64,000 nucleotides of DNA from assembly GCF_050948175.1 (NCBI RefSeq), contig NW_027490243.1, positions 186,001 to 250,000 of the forward strand, read 5' to 3'. Both the position numbers and the translations under genes were made by a program. Below the pieces are notes generated by a model. The model was not told the origin of the DNA. It ran no database searches and worked only from the letters and a program-made list of their open reading frames with translations. This document shows, one piece after another, positions 27,741 through 40,019 of this stretch; position 1 is the first letter of the stretch, and every line of letters begins with the position of its first letter. Source of the stretch: Xylocopa sonorina. Taxonomy: Eukaryota > Arthropoda > Insecta > Hymenoptera > Apidae.

Positions 27741-30700
27741 AAGTGAATACGAGGTATACATAACACTCCACAATGAATATTATATCTTATCACGAAACAT
27801 AGAAATGAAATGCGACATCTCGTTTTAAGAAGCATTAGAACTCTATTGCTGCGATACGTAGACATCTGCAAACGCTATTTCCTAGCATGTAAGTGTCGCA
27901 TTTACATTCTTTTGATGTGAATACGAGGTATAGATGACACTTCGCAATGATTACTACAACTTATCATGAAACATAGTAGTGAGATGCGATATCGCGCTTT
28001 AAGAAGCATTAGAACTCTATTGCTACGATCCGCAGACATCTGCAAACGCTATTTCCTAGCATGGAAGTGTCGCATTTACATTCCTTTGAAGTGAATACGA
28101 GGTATACATAACACTCCACAATGAATATTATATCTTATCATGAATCATAGAAATGTGATGTTAATGGCGATTTAAGAAGCATTAGAACACTATTTCTTCG
28201 ATACGTAGACATCTGCAAACGCTACTTCCTAGCAAGGAAGTGTCGCATTTACATTCTTTTGAAAGGAATACAAGGTATACATGACACTTCGCAATGAATA
28301 TTATATCTTATCATGAAACATAGAAATGAGATGCGATATGACGATTTAAGAAGCATTAGAACTCTACTGCTTCGATACGTAGACATCGGCAAACGCTATT
28401 TCCCAGCAGGGAAGTGTCGCATTTACATTCTTTTAAAGCGAATACGAGGTATACATAACACTCCACAATGAATATTATATCTCATCACGAAACATAGAAA
28501 TGTGATGTAATATGGCGATTTAAGAAGCATTAGAACACTATTGCTTCGATAGGTAGACATCTGCAAACGCTACTTCCTAACAAAGGAGTGTGGCATTTAC
28601 ATTCTTTTGAAAGGAATACGAAGTATACGTGACACTTCACAATGAATATTATATCTTATCATGAAACATAGAATTGAGATGCGGTATGGCGATTTATGAA
28701 GCATTAGATCCGTATTGCTTCGATACGTAGACATCTGCAAACGCTACTTCCTAGCAAGGAAGTGTCGCATTTACATTCATTTGAAGTGTATGCGAGGTAT
28801 ACATGACACTTCGCAATGAATATTATATATTATCATGAAACATATATATGAGATGCGATTTCGCGTATTAGCAAGCTTTAGAAATCTATTGCTTCGATAC
28901 GGAGACATCTGCAATCGCTGTTTCCTAGCAAGGAAGTGTCGCATTTACATTCATTTGAAGGGTATGCGATGTATACATGACACTTCGCAGTGAATATTAT
29001 ATATTGTCATGAAACTTAGAAATGAGAAGCGATATGGCGATTTAAGAAGCATTAGATCCCTATTGCTTCGATACGTAGACATCTGCAAACGCTACATCCT
29101 AGCAAGGAAGTGTCGCATTTACATTCTTTTGAAGTGAATACGAGGTATTCATAACACTGCACAATGAATATTATATCTTATCATGAAACATAGAAATGAG
29201 ATGCGATATCGCGATTTAAGAAGCTTTAGAACTTTATTGCTTCGATACGTAGATATCTGCAAACACTATTTCCTAGTAAGGAACTGTCGCATTTGCATTC
29301 ATTTGAAGTATAGATGAGATAAACATAACACTCCACAATGAATATTATATCTTATCAGGATAGATAGAAATGTGATTCGATATCGCGATTTAAGAAGTAT
29401 TAGAACACTATTGTTTCGATACGTAGACATCTGCAAACGCTATTTCCTACCAAGGAAGTGTCGCGTTCACATTCATCTGAAATGAATGCGAGGTACACAT
29501 AACACTTCGCAATGAATATTATATCTTATGATGATACATAGAAAAGAGATGCGACATCGCGTTTTAAGATGCATTAGAACTCAAATCCTGCGATAAGAAG
29601 ACATGTGGAGACGCTACTTCCTAGAAAGGAAGTGTCGCATTTACACTCTTTTGAAAGGAATACGAGGTATACATGACACTTCGCAATGAATATTATATCT
29701 TATCATGAAACATAGAAATGAGAGGCGATATCGCGTTTTAAGAAGAGTTAGAACACTGCTTCTTCGATACGTAGACATCTGCAAACACTCCGTCCTAGCA
29801 AGGGAGTGTCGCATATACATTCTTTTGAAGTGAAATCGACATATACATACCACTTCCCAATGAATATTATATCTTATGATGATACATAGAAAAGAGGTGC
29901 GACATCGCGTTTTAAGATGCATTAGAACTCAAATCCTGCGATAAGAAGACATCTGGAGACGCTACTTCCTAGAAAGGAAGTGTCGCATTTACATTCTTTC
30001 GAAGTGAATACGAGGTATACATGACACTGCACAATGAATATTATATCTTATCATGAAACATAGAAATGAGATGCGATATCGCGTTTTGAGAAGCATTAGA
30101 ACCCTAATGACACGATACGTAGACATCTGCAAACGCTATTTCCTAGCAAGGAAGAGTCGCATTTACATTCTTTTGAAGTGAATACGAGGTATACATAACA
30201 CTCCACAATGAATATTATATCTTATCATGAATCATAGAAATGTGATGTTAATGGCGATTTAAGAAGCATTAGAACACTATTTCTTCGATACGTAGACATC
30301 TGCAAACGCTACTTCCTAGCAAGGAAGTGTCGCATTTACATTCTTTTGAAAGGAATACAAGGTATACATGACACTTCGCAATGAATATTATACCTTATCA
30401 TGAAACATAGAAATGAGATGCGATATGGCGAATTATGAAGCATTTGATGTCTATTACTTCGATACGTAGACATCTGCAAACGCTATTTCCTAGCAAGAAA
30501 TTGAAGCATTTACATCCATTTGAAGTATAGACGAGATATACATAACACTGCACAATGAATATTATATCTTATCATGAAACATAGAGATGATATGCGATAT
30601 CGCGATTTAAGAAGAATTAGAACACTATTGCTTCGATACGTAGACATCTGCAAACGCTACTTCCTAGCTAGGAAGAGTTGCATTTACATTCTTTTGAAAG

Positions 30701-31392
30701 GAATACGAGGTATACGTGACACTTCGCAATGTATATTATATCTTATCGTGAAACATAGAAATGAGATGCGATATGACGATTTAAGAAGCATTAGAAATCT
30801 ATTGCTTCGATACGTAGACATCTGCAAACGCTACTTCCTAGCAAGAAAGTGTCGCATTTACATTCTTTTGAAACGAATACGAGGTATACATAACATTCCA
30901 CAATGAATATTGTATCTTATCATGAAACATAGAATTGAGATGCGATATCGCGTTTTGAGAAGCATTAGAACTCTTATGCCACGATACGTAGACATCTGCA
31001 AACGCTATTTCCTAGCAAGGAAGTGTCGCATTTACATCCATTTGAAGTATAGACGAGATATATATAACACTGCACAATGAGTAGTATACCTTATCATGAA
31101 ACATAGAAATGATATGCGATATGGCTATTTAAGAAGCATTAGAACTCTATTGCTTCGATACGCAGATATCTGAAAACGCTATTTCCTAGCAAAGAAGTGT
31201 CGCATTTACATACATTTGAAGTATAGACGTGATATACATAACACTGCACAATGAATATTATATTTTATCATGAAACATTGAAATGAGATGCGATATGGCG
31301 ACTTAAGAAGCACTAGAACTCTACTGCTTCGATACGTAGACATCTGCAAACGCCATTTACTAGCAAGGAAGTGTCGCATTTACATTCTTTTG
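27741..31392 (+). repeat. B-type higher-order repeat, copy 1 (21 monomers, 3,652 bp)
   Basis: Matches the next 3,652 bp nearly base for base. 3,652 is 21 x 174 minus 2, and the 2-bp shortfall comes from two 173-bp monomers with GATGTTAATGGCG near 28155 and 30241. The first two monomers (about 27741-28092, with TTACTACAAC near 27950 and GATCCGCAGAC near 28028) are A- or C-like, and the rest are B-type. The start is placed where CTTTTC-AAGTG here gives way to identity with CTTTTG-AAGTG at 31393. Most of this unit, without the first two monomers, is also related to 4200-6600. Confidence 0.88.
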
Positions 31393-34300
31393 AAGTGAAT
31401 ACGAGGTATACATAACACTCCACAATGAATATTATATCTTATCACGAAACATAGAAATGAAATGCGACATCTCGTTTTAAGAAGCATTAGAACTCTATTG
31501 CTGCGATACGTAGACATCTGCAAACGCTATTTCCTAGCATGTAAGTGTCGCATTTACATTCTTTTGATGTGAATACGAGGTATAGATGACACTTCGCAAT
31601 GATTACTACAACTTATCATGAAACATAGTAGTGAGATGCGATATCGCGCTTTAAGAAGCATTAGAACTCTATTGCTACGATCCGCAGACATCTGCAAACG
31701 CTATTTCCTAGCATGGAAGTGTCGCATTTACATTCCTTTGAAGTGAATACGAGGTATACATAACACTCCACAATGAATATTATATCTTATCATGAATCAT
31801 AGAAATGTGATGTTAATGGCGATTTAAGAAGCATTAGAACACTATTTCTTCGATACGTAGACATCTGCAAACGCTACTTCCTAGCAAGGAAGTGTCGCAT
31901 TTACATTCTTTTGAAAGGAATACAAGGTATACATGACACTTCGCAATGAATATTATATCTTATCATGAAACATAGAAATGAGATGCGATATGACGATTTA
32001 AGAAGCATTAGAACTCTACTGCTTCGATACGTAGACATCGGCAAACGCTATTTCCCAGCAGGGAAGTGTCGCATTTACATTCTTTTAAAGCGAATACGAG
32101 GTATACATAACACTCCACAATGAATATTATATCTCATCACGAAACATAGAAATGTGATGTAATATGGCGATTTAAGAAGCATTAGAACACTATTGCTTCG
32201 ATAGGTAGACATCTGCAAACGCTACTTCCTAACAAAGGAGTGTGGCATTTACATTCTTTTGAAAGGAATACGAAGTATACGTGACACTTCACAATGAATA
32301 TTATATCTTATCATGAAACATAGAATTGAGATGCGGTATGGCGATTTATGAAGCATTAGATCCGTATTGCTTCGATACGTAGACATCTGCAAACGCTACT
32401 TCCTAGCAAGGAAGTGTCGCATTTACATTCATTTGAAGTGTATGCGAGGTATACATGACACTTCGCAATGAATATTATATATTATCATGAAACATATATA
32501 TGAGATGCGATTTCGCGTATTAGCAAGCTTTAGAAATCTATTGCTTCGATACGGAGACATCTGCAATCGCTGTTTCCTAGCAAGGAAGTGTCGCATTTAC
32601 ATTCATTTGAAGGGTATGCGATGTATACATGACACTTCGCAGTGAATATTATATATTGTCATGAAACTTAGAAATGAGAAGCGATATGGCGATTTAAGAA
32701 GCATTAGATCCCTATTGCTTCGATACGTAGACATCTGCAAACGCTACATCCTAGCAAGGAAGTGTCGCATTTACATTCTTTTGAAGTGAATACGAGGTAT
32801 TCATAACACTGCACAATGAATATTATATCTTATCATGAAACATAGAAATGAGATGCGATATCGCGATTTAAGAAGCTTTAGAACTTTATTGCTTCGATAC
32901 GTAGATATCTGCAAACACTATTTCCTAGTAAGGAACTGTCGCATTTGCATTCATTTGAAGTATAGATGAGATAAACATAACACTCCACAATGAATATTAT
33001 ATCTTATCAGGATAGATAGAAATGTGATTCGATATCGCGATTTAAGAAGTATTAGAACACTATTGTTTCGATACGTAGACATCTGCAAACGCTATTTCCT
33101 ACCAAGGAAGTGTCGCGTTCACATTCATCTGAAATGAATGCGAGGTACACATAACACTTCGCAATGAATATTATATCTTATGATGATACATAGAAAAGAG
33201 ATGCGACATCGCGTTTTAAGATGCATTAGAACTCAAATCCTGCGATAAGAAGACATGTGGAGACGCTACTTCCTAGAAAGGAAGTGTCGCATTTACACTC
33301 TTTTGAAAGGAATACGAGGTATACATGACACTTCGCAATGAATATTATATCTTATCATGAAACATAGAAATGAGAGGCGATATCGCGTTTTAAGAAGAGT
33401 TAGAACACTGCTTCTTCGATACGTAGACATCTGCAAACACTCCGTCCTAGCAAGGGAGTGTCGCATATACATTCTTTTGAAGTGAAATCGACATATACAT
33501 ACCACTTCCCAATGAATATTATATCTTATGATGATACATAGAAAAGAGGTGCGACATCGCGTTTTAAGATGCATTAGAACTCAAATCCTGCGATAAGAAG
33601 ACATCTGGAGACGCTACTTCCTAGAAAGGAAGTGTCGCATTTACATTCTTTCGAAGTGAATACGAGGTATACATGACACTGCACAATGAATATTATATCT
33701 TATCATGAAACATAGAAATGAGATGCGATATCGCGTTTTGAGAAGCATTAGAACCCTAATGACACGATACGTAGACATCTGCAAACGCTATTTCCTAGCA
33801 AGGAAGAGTCGCATTTACATTCTTTTGAAGTGAATACGAGGTATACATAACACTCCACAATGAATATTATATCTTATCATGAATCATAGAAATGTGATGT
33901 TAATGGCGATTTAAGAAGCATTAGAACACTATTTCTTCGATACGTAGACATCTGCAAACGCTACTTCCTAGCAAGGAAGTGTCGCATTTACATTCTTTTG
34001 AAAGGAATACAAGGTATACATGACACTTCGCAATGAATATTATACCTTATCATGAAACATAGAAATGAGATGCGATATGGCGAATTATGAAGCATTTGAT
34101 GTCTATTACTTCGATACGTAGACATCTGCAAACGCTATTTCCTAGCAAGAAATTGAAGCATTTACATCCATTTGAAGTATAGACGAGATATACATAACAC
34201 TGCACAATGAATATTATATCTTATCATGAAACATAGAGATGATATGCGATATCGCGATTTAAGAAGAATTAGAACACTATTGCTTCGATACGTAGACATC

Positions 34301-35044
34301 TGCAAACGCTACTTCCTAGCAAGGAAGAGTTGCATTTACATTCTTTTGAAAGGAATACGAGGTATACGTGACACTTCGCAATGTATATTATATCTTATCG
34401 TGAAACATAGAAATGAGATGCGATATGACGATTTAAGAAGCATTAGAAATCTATTGCTTCGATACGTAGACATCTGCAAACGCTACTTCCTAGCAAGAAA
34501 GTGTCGCATTTACATTCTTTTGAAACGAATACGAGGTATACATAACATTCCACAATGAATATTGTATCTTATCATGAAACATAGAATTGAGATGCGATAT
34601 CGCGTTTTGAGAAGCATTAGAACTCTTATGCCACGATACGTAGACATCTGCAAACGCTATTTCCTAGCAAGGAAGTGTCGCATTTACATCCATTTGAAGT
34701 ATAGACGAGATATATATAACACTGCACAATGAGTAGTATACCTTATCATGAAACATAGAAATGATATGCGATATGGCTATTTAAGAAGCATTAGAACTCT
34801 ATTGCTTCGATACGCAGATATCTGAAAACGCTATTTCCTAGCAAAGAAGTGTCGCATTTACATACATTTGAAGTATAGACGTGATATACATAACACTGCA
34901 CAATGAATATTATATTTTATCATGAAACATTGAAATGAGATGCGATATGGCGACTTAAGAAGCACTAGAACTCTACTGCTTCGATACGTAGACATCTGCA
35001 AACGCCATTTACTAGCAAGGAAGTGTCGCATTTACATTCTTTTG
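31393..35044 (+). repeat. B-type higher-order repeat, copy 2 (21 monomers, 3,652 bp)
   Basis: Near-identical to copy 1 at an offset of 3,652 bp. The marker TGAATCATAGAAATGTG lies at 28141 and 31793, and again at 30228 and 33880. The few differences seen include AGCTAGGAAGAG (copy 1, near 30667) against AGCAAGGAAGAG (copy 2). Such close identity means very recent duplication or continuing homogenisation. It is also a place where an assembler could have collapsed or expanded copies. Confidence 0.88.
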
Positions 35045-37830
35045 AAGTGAATACGAGGTATACATAACACTCCACAATGAATATTATATCTTATCATGAA
35101 TCATAGAAATGTGATGTTAATGGCGATTTAAGAAGCATTAGAACACTATTTCTTCGATACGTAGACATCTGCAAACGCTACTTCCTAGCAAGGAAGTGTC
35201 GCATTTACATTCTTTTGAAAGGAATACAAGGTATACATGACACTTCGCAATGAATATTATATCTTATCATGAAACATAGAAATGAGATGCGATATGACGA
35301 TTTAAGAAGCATTAGAACTCTACTGCTTCGATACGTAGACATCGGCAAACGCTATTTCCCAGCAGGGAAGTGTCGCATTTACATTCTTTTAAAGCGAATA
35401 CGAGGTATACATAACACTCCACAATGAATATTATATCTCATCACGAAACATAGAAATGTGATGTAATATGGCGATTTAAGAAGCATTAGAACACTATTGC
35501 TTCGATAGGTAGACATCTGCAAACGCTACTTCCTAACAAAGGAGTGTGGCATTTACATTCTTTTGAAAGGAATACGAAGTATACGTGACACTTCACAATG
35601 AATATTATATCTTATCATGAAACATAGAATTGAGATGCGGTATGGCGATTTATGAAGCATTAGATCCGTATTGCTTCGATACGTAGACATCTGCAAACGC
35701 TACTTCCTAGCAAGGAAGTGTCGCATTTACATTCATTTGAAGTGTATGCGAGGTATACATGACACTTCGCAATGAATATTATATATTATCATGAAACATA
35801 TATATGAGATGCGATTTCGCGTATTAGCAAGCTTTAGAAATCTATTGCTTCGATACGGAGACATCTGCAATCGCTGTTTCCTAGCAAGGAAGTGTCGCAT
35901 TTACATTCATTTGAAGGGTATGCGATGTATACATGACACTTCGCAGTGAATATTATATATTGTCATGAAACTTAGAAATGAGAAGCGATATGGCGATTTA
36001 AGAAGCATTAGATCCCTATTGCTTCGATACGTAGACATCTGCAAACGCTACATCCTAGCAAGGAAGTGTCGCATTTACATTCTTTTGAAGTGAATACGAG
36101 GTATTCATAACACTGCACAATGAATATTATATCTTATCATGAAACATAGAAATGAGATGCGATATCGCGATTTAAGAAGCTTTAGAACTTTATTGCTTCG
36201 ATACGTAGATATCTGCAAACACTATTTCCTAGTAAGGAACTGTCGCATTTGCATTCATTTGAAGTATAGATGAGATAAACATAACACTCCACAATGAATA
36301 TTATATCTTATCAGGATAGATAGAAATGTGATTCGATATCGCGATTTAAGAAGTATTAGAACACTATTGTTTCGATACGTAGACATCTGCAAACGCTATT
36401 TCCTACCAAGGAAGTGTCGCGTTCACATTCATCTGAAATGAATGCGAGGTACACATAACACTTCGCAATGAATATTATATCTTATGATGATACATAGAAA
36501 AGAGATGCGACATCGCGTTTTAAGATGCATTAGAACTCAAATCCTGCGATAAGAAGACATGTGGAGACGCTACTTCCTAGAAAGGAAGTGTCGCATTTGC
36601 ACTCTTTTGAAAGGAATACGAGGTATACATGACACTTCGCAATGAATATTATATCTTATCATGAAACATAGAAATGAGAGGCGATATCGCGTTTTAAGAA
36701 GAGTTAGAACACTGCTTCTTCGATACGTAGACATCTGCAAACACTCCGTCCTAGCAAGGGAGTGTCGCATATACATTCTTTTGAAGTGAAATCGACATAT
36801 ACATAACACTTCGCAATGAATATTATATCTTATGATGATACATAGAAAAGAGGTGCGACATCGCGTTTTAAGATGCATTAGAACTCAAATCCTGCGATAA
36901 GAAGACATCTGGAGACGCTACTTCCTAGAAAGGAAGTGTCGCATTTACATTCTTTCGAAGTGAATACGAGGTATACATGACACTGCACAATGAATATTAT
37001 ATCTTATCATGAAACATAGAAATGAGATGCGATATCGCGTTTTGAGAAGCATTAGAACCCTAATGACACGATACGTAGACATCTGCAAACGCTATTTCCT
37101 AGCAAGGAAGAGTCGCATTTACATCCATTTGAAGTATAGACGAGATATACATAACACTGCACAATGAGTATTATATCTTATCATGAAACATAGAAATGTG
37201 ATGTAATATGGCGATTTTAGAAGCATTAGAACACTATTTCTTCGATACGTAGACATCTGCAAACGCTACTTCCTAGCAAGGAAGTGTCGCATTTACATTC
37301 TTTTGAAAGGAATACAAGGTATACATGACACTTCGCAATGAATATTATACCTTATCATGAAACATAGAAATGAGATGCGATATGGCGAATTATGAAGCAT
37401 TTGATGTCTATTACTTCGATACGTAGACATCTGCAAACGCTATTTCCTAGCAAGAAATTGAAGCATTTACATCCATTTGAAGTATAGACGAGATATACAT
37501 AACACTGCACAATGAATATTATATCTTATCATGAAACATAGAGATGATATGCGATATCGCGAATTAAGAAGAATTAGAACACTATTGCTTCGATACGTAG
37601 ACATCTGCAAACGCTACTTCCTAGCAAGGTAGAGTTGCATTTACATTCTTTTGAAAGGAATACGAGGTATACGTGACACTTCGCAATGTATATTATATCT
37701 TATCATGAAACATAGAAATGAGATGCGATATGACGATTTAAGAAGCATTAGAAATCTATTGCTTCGATACGTAGACATCTGCAAACGCTATTTCCTACCA
37801 AGGATGTGTCGCATTTACAATCTTTTCAGG
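35045..37830 (+). repeat. B-type higher-order repeat, copy 3 (partial, 19-monomer form)
   Basis: Matches copy 2 from 31741 at an offset of 3,304 bp (19 x 174 minus 2), so it lacks the two leading monomers of copies 1 and 2. At about 37120-37260 it differs: it reads CATCCATTTGAAGTATAGAC and GATGTAATATGGCG where copies 1 and 2 read CATTCTTTTGAAGTGAATAC and GATGTTAATGGCG. From there the offset becomes 3,305 bp, as expected when a 173-bp monomer is replaced by a 174-bp one. The 37025-37270 stretch matches 3797-4050 closely. Similarity fades by about 37830. Confidence 0.85.
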
Positions 37831-38809
37831 TGAATACGAGGTATACATAACCCACCACAATCAATATTATATCTTATCATGAAACATACGAATGTGATGC
37901 GATATCGCGTTTTAAAAAACAATAGAACTCTATTGCATCGAAACGTAGACATCTGGAAATGTAGTTTCCTAGAAAGGAAGTGTCGCATTTACATTCATTT
38001 GAAGTGTATGCGAGCTATACATGACACTTTGCAATGAATATTATATCTTATCATGAAACATACAAATGAGGTGCGATATCGTGTTTTGAGGAGCATTAGA
38101 ACTCTGTTGCTTCCATACGTAGACATCCGCAAACGCTACATCCTAGCAAGGAAGTGTCGCTTTTACATTGTTTTGAAGCGAATACGAGGTATACATGACT
38201 CTTTGCGATGAATATTATATCTTACCATCAAACATAGAAGTGAGATGCGATATCGCGTTTTAAGAAGCATTAGAGCTCTACTGCTTTGATACGTAGACAT
38301 CTGCAGACGCTACTTCCTAGCAAGGAAGTGTCGCAATTACATTCAGTTGATGTGTATGCGTGGTATACATGACACTTCGCAAAGACTATTATATCTTATC
38401 ATGAACTATGAAAATGGCATGCTATATCGCGTTCTAAGGAGCATTAGAACTCTATTGCTTCGATACGTAGACATCTGCAAACGCTATTTAGTAGCAACTA
38501 CGTGTCGCATTTACATTCATTTGAAGTGTATCCGAGGTATACATGACACTTCGCAATGTGTATTATATCTTACCATGTAACATGGAAATGGCTGGCTATA
38601 TCGCGTTTTGAGTAGCATTAGATCTCTAATGCTGCGATAAGTAGACATCTGCAAACGCTATTTCCTAGCAAGGAAGAGTCGCATTTACATTCATTTGAGG
38701 AGTATGCGAGGTATACAAGACACTTGGCAATTAATATTATATCTTATCATAAAACATAGAAAAGAGATGCGATAACTCTATTTAAGAGGCATTAGAACTC
38801 TATTGCTTC
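37831..38809 (+). repeat. Divergent satellite monomers left of the insertion
   Basis: About 5.6 monomers with many private substitutions, for example AACCCACCACAATCAATATT near 37850, TTTAGTAGCAACTACGTGTC near 38487 and GATAACTCTATTTAAGAGGC near 38771. The 174-bp register is kept: the last ACGT-equivalent (AAGT) is at 38639 and the next is expected at 38813, inside the interrupted monomer. No higher-order copy is seen. The last satellite bases before the insertion are TATTGCTTC. Confidence 0.85.
38806..38809 (+). repeat. Target-site duplication, left copy (CTTC)
   Basis: CTTC belongs to the satellite motif GCTTCGATACG and directly abuts the TG start of the inserted element. The same four bases follow the CA end of the element. 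Confidence 0.85.
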
Positions 38810-38859
38810 TGTCACGTCCTGGCGAACAAATTATTCGTATCCCAGGAGGCTGAATGACA
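38810..38859 (+). other. Imperfect hairpin at the 5' end of the LTR
   Basis: Nested inverted segments: TGTCA (38810-38814) pairs with TGACA (38855-38859), CCTGG (38818-38822) with CCAGG (38842-38846), and CGAA (38823-38826) with TTCG (38834-38837), around a 7-base loop. The arms are separated by unpaired bulges. This is seen directly in the sequence; any function, such as in transcript folding or protein binding, is unknown. Confidence 0.5.
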
Positions 38860-38888
38860 CAAGCCTTTTAGTCGCGAATTCGGTCCGG

Positions 38889-38895
38889 TATAAAA
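38889..38895 (+). promoter_or_regulatory. Candidate TATA box in the LTR (TATAAAA)
   Basis: TATAAAA about 80 bp inside the LTR, in the context GGTCCGGTATAAAACGCG. LTR promoters of Gypsy-type elements often carry a TATA box, so transcription on the + strand beginning roughly 25-35 bp downstream is possible. This is motif-only evidence, and an older, fragmented copy may be inactive. Confidence 0.35.
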
Positions 38896-39241
38896 CGCGT
38901 ATGACCGGGTCCGTCGATTCTGGCAAGACGCGGGCAACTTAAACAATCGCGAACGCGTGTAAGGAAGGATTTTATTTACCTTTCGCTGATTTCTCTCTTC
39001 TGCTTTCAGATGTGGCGATCGTCGAAGGTCGTTCTCGGGGGAGGAGTCGGCGTACGGCTGGCTGGAATCGGCGTTGTGACGGTGGAAGCTGCGATGAATG
39101 TCGCCGTCCGTCGATGAACGAAGAATTCTGGCGTTTGCCAACGTATTCCGCACGAGATAATGGATTAAATTCTTCCTCCCGGCGCGAAGAGTTCGTTTGT
39201 AAACACTCAAGTTGTTACGAACTTGGAAGAATTTGTATTAA

Positions 39242-39307
39242 AATAAAATTGAATTTAGAAATGGAGTTGGAATGAACTAGAACTTGATGTGGTAGAAAAA
39301 TAATAAA
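39242..39307 (+). promoter_or_regulatory. Candidate polyadenylation signals (two AATAAA) in the LTR
   Basis: AATAAA hexamers at 39242-39247 and 39302-39307 lie in an AT-rich part of the LTR, about 350-410 bp downstream of the candidate TATA box on the same strand. This is the order expected for a U3-R-U5 LTR. AATAAA is common by chance in AT-rich sequence, so this is weak support for orientation only. Confidence 0.35.
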
Positions 39308-39492
39308 GTATATTCTAAATCAAAGAGTACAAGAACAATTATTTCTAAGTATTAAGACTAGGTTAACTATGAATTAGGAATTAGAACAAAGACTTTAGAA
39401 CTAGGAACCTCATCGAGGCAGCGCGACGGCCCTAAGGCGCGACTTGGAAGAGACTTGGAATTAGAAGTGCCCGAAGGCGAGATAGAACTGTA

Positions 39493-39575
39493 CCGTACTG
39501 ACGGTACTGACTGACTGTGTCTGACTGTCCGTCATGACTGTCTGTAATTGACTGTCTGTAATTGACTGTGTCTCC
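39493..39575 (+). repeat. Short tandem repeat of ACTG/CTGT units in the LTR
   Basis: Run of degenerate GACTGTCTGTAATT and GACTGTGTCT units. The 14-bp unit ACTGTCTGTAATTG occurs twice in succession near 39537-39564, and the surrounding 80 bp is built from CTGACTG, GACTGT and GTCTG. It is a local simple-sequence expansion within the element and has no counterpart in the satellite. Confidence 0.7.
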
Positions 39576-40019
39576 CAAGATGCGCCTGCGACCTCTTCGA
39601 CTCTCGGAGCGCTTCGGTCGCGTGCGAACGTAGGTGGGAGTAAGTGGACGCCGGAGTGGGGTCTCGGCGTTGCGTGGTGGGGCTAGCGGCGCGTGCCGCT
39701 GAGGCGGTCACGATTTCGCGCGTCGCGGCTTACTTAATTAGCGCAACTTATGAATACAGAGGTACAAGTATGAAATTAGAAATTACGCCTTAAATGTAAA
39801 ATGTGTGTTGTTTGTGTCGTTATAAAGTTGTGTCGTGTAAACTCTATGAGCTAGGAATACAGAGCTTAGAATGTAGGAGTATATATATAATGTTAATTAA
39901 TAATTTTAGAAATAGTATTTTGGGCATGGCAGATCTGGGATGGTGAAATCGTAGAGTCCTTTGTACGGTGAGGGTTCCCGTCGTCGGATCTCGTAGAGGT
40001 TGATTCTCCTGGTACGTCC
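39576..40019. other. LTR interior without recognised genes
   Basis: A GC-rich stretch (about 39580-39720, with many CG dinucleotides) is followed by an AT-rich stretch (about 39730-39915, including TATATATAATGTTAATTAAT near 39881), then the approach to the minisatellite. I see no conserved retroviral motif, tRNA-like primer-binding site or polypurine tract. It is annotated as part of the LTR because the element has one TG start and one CA end and the flanking duplication brackets the whole. Confidence 0.5.

Larger units (their letters stand above)
1..38809 (+). repeat. 174-bp satellite array, left arm (about 223 monomers)
   Basis: Head-to-tail tandem array in one orientation. The conserved ACGT of GATACGTAGACATCTGC recurs at 17, 191, 365, 539 and 713, giving an exact 174-bp period that holds up to the insertion (last site in the arm at 38639, seen as AAGT). 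Each monomer carries, in order, TACGTAGACATCTGCAAACG, a TTTCCTAGCAWGGAAGTGTC segment, GCATTTACATTCTTTTGAAG, GTATACATGACACTTCGC, AATGAATATTATATCTTATC, and a GCGATATCGC palindrome followed by GTTTTAAGAAGCATTAGAAC. The monomer is moderately AT-rich. Its length is typical of centromeric satellites and close to a nucleosome repeat. A centromeric role is inferred from length and organisation only. I do not recognise a named satellite family. Confidence 0.97.

Noticed and set aside
38812..39275. Overlapping frames on both strands in the 5' part of the LTR (38812-39210 minus, 39012-39275 plus)
   Set aside because: Located inside an LTR, overlapping on opposite strands, with no recognisable domain and composition dictated by local base content.
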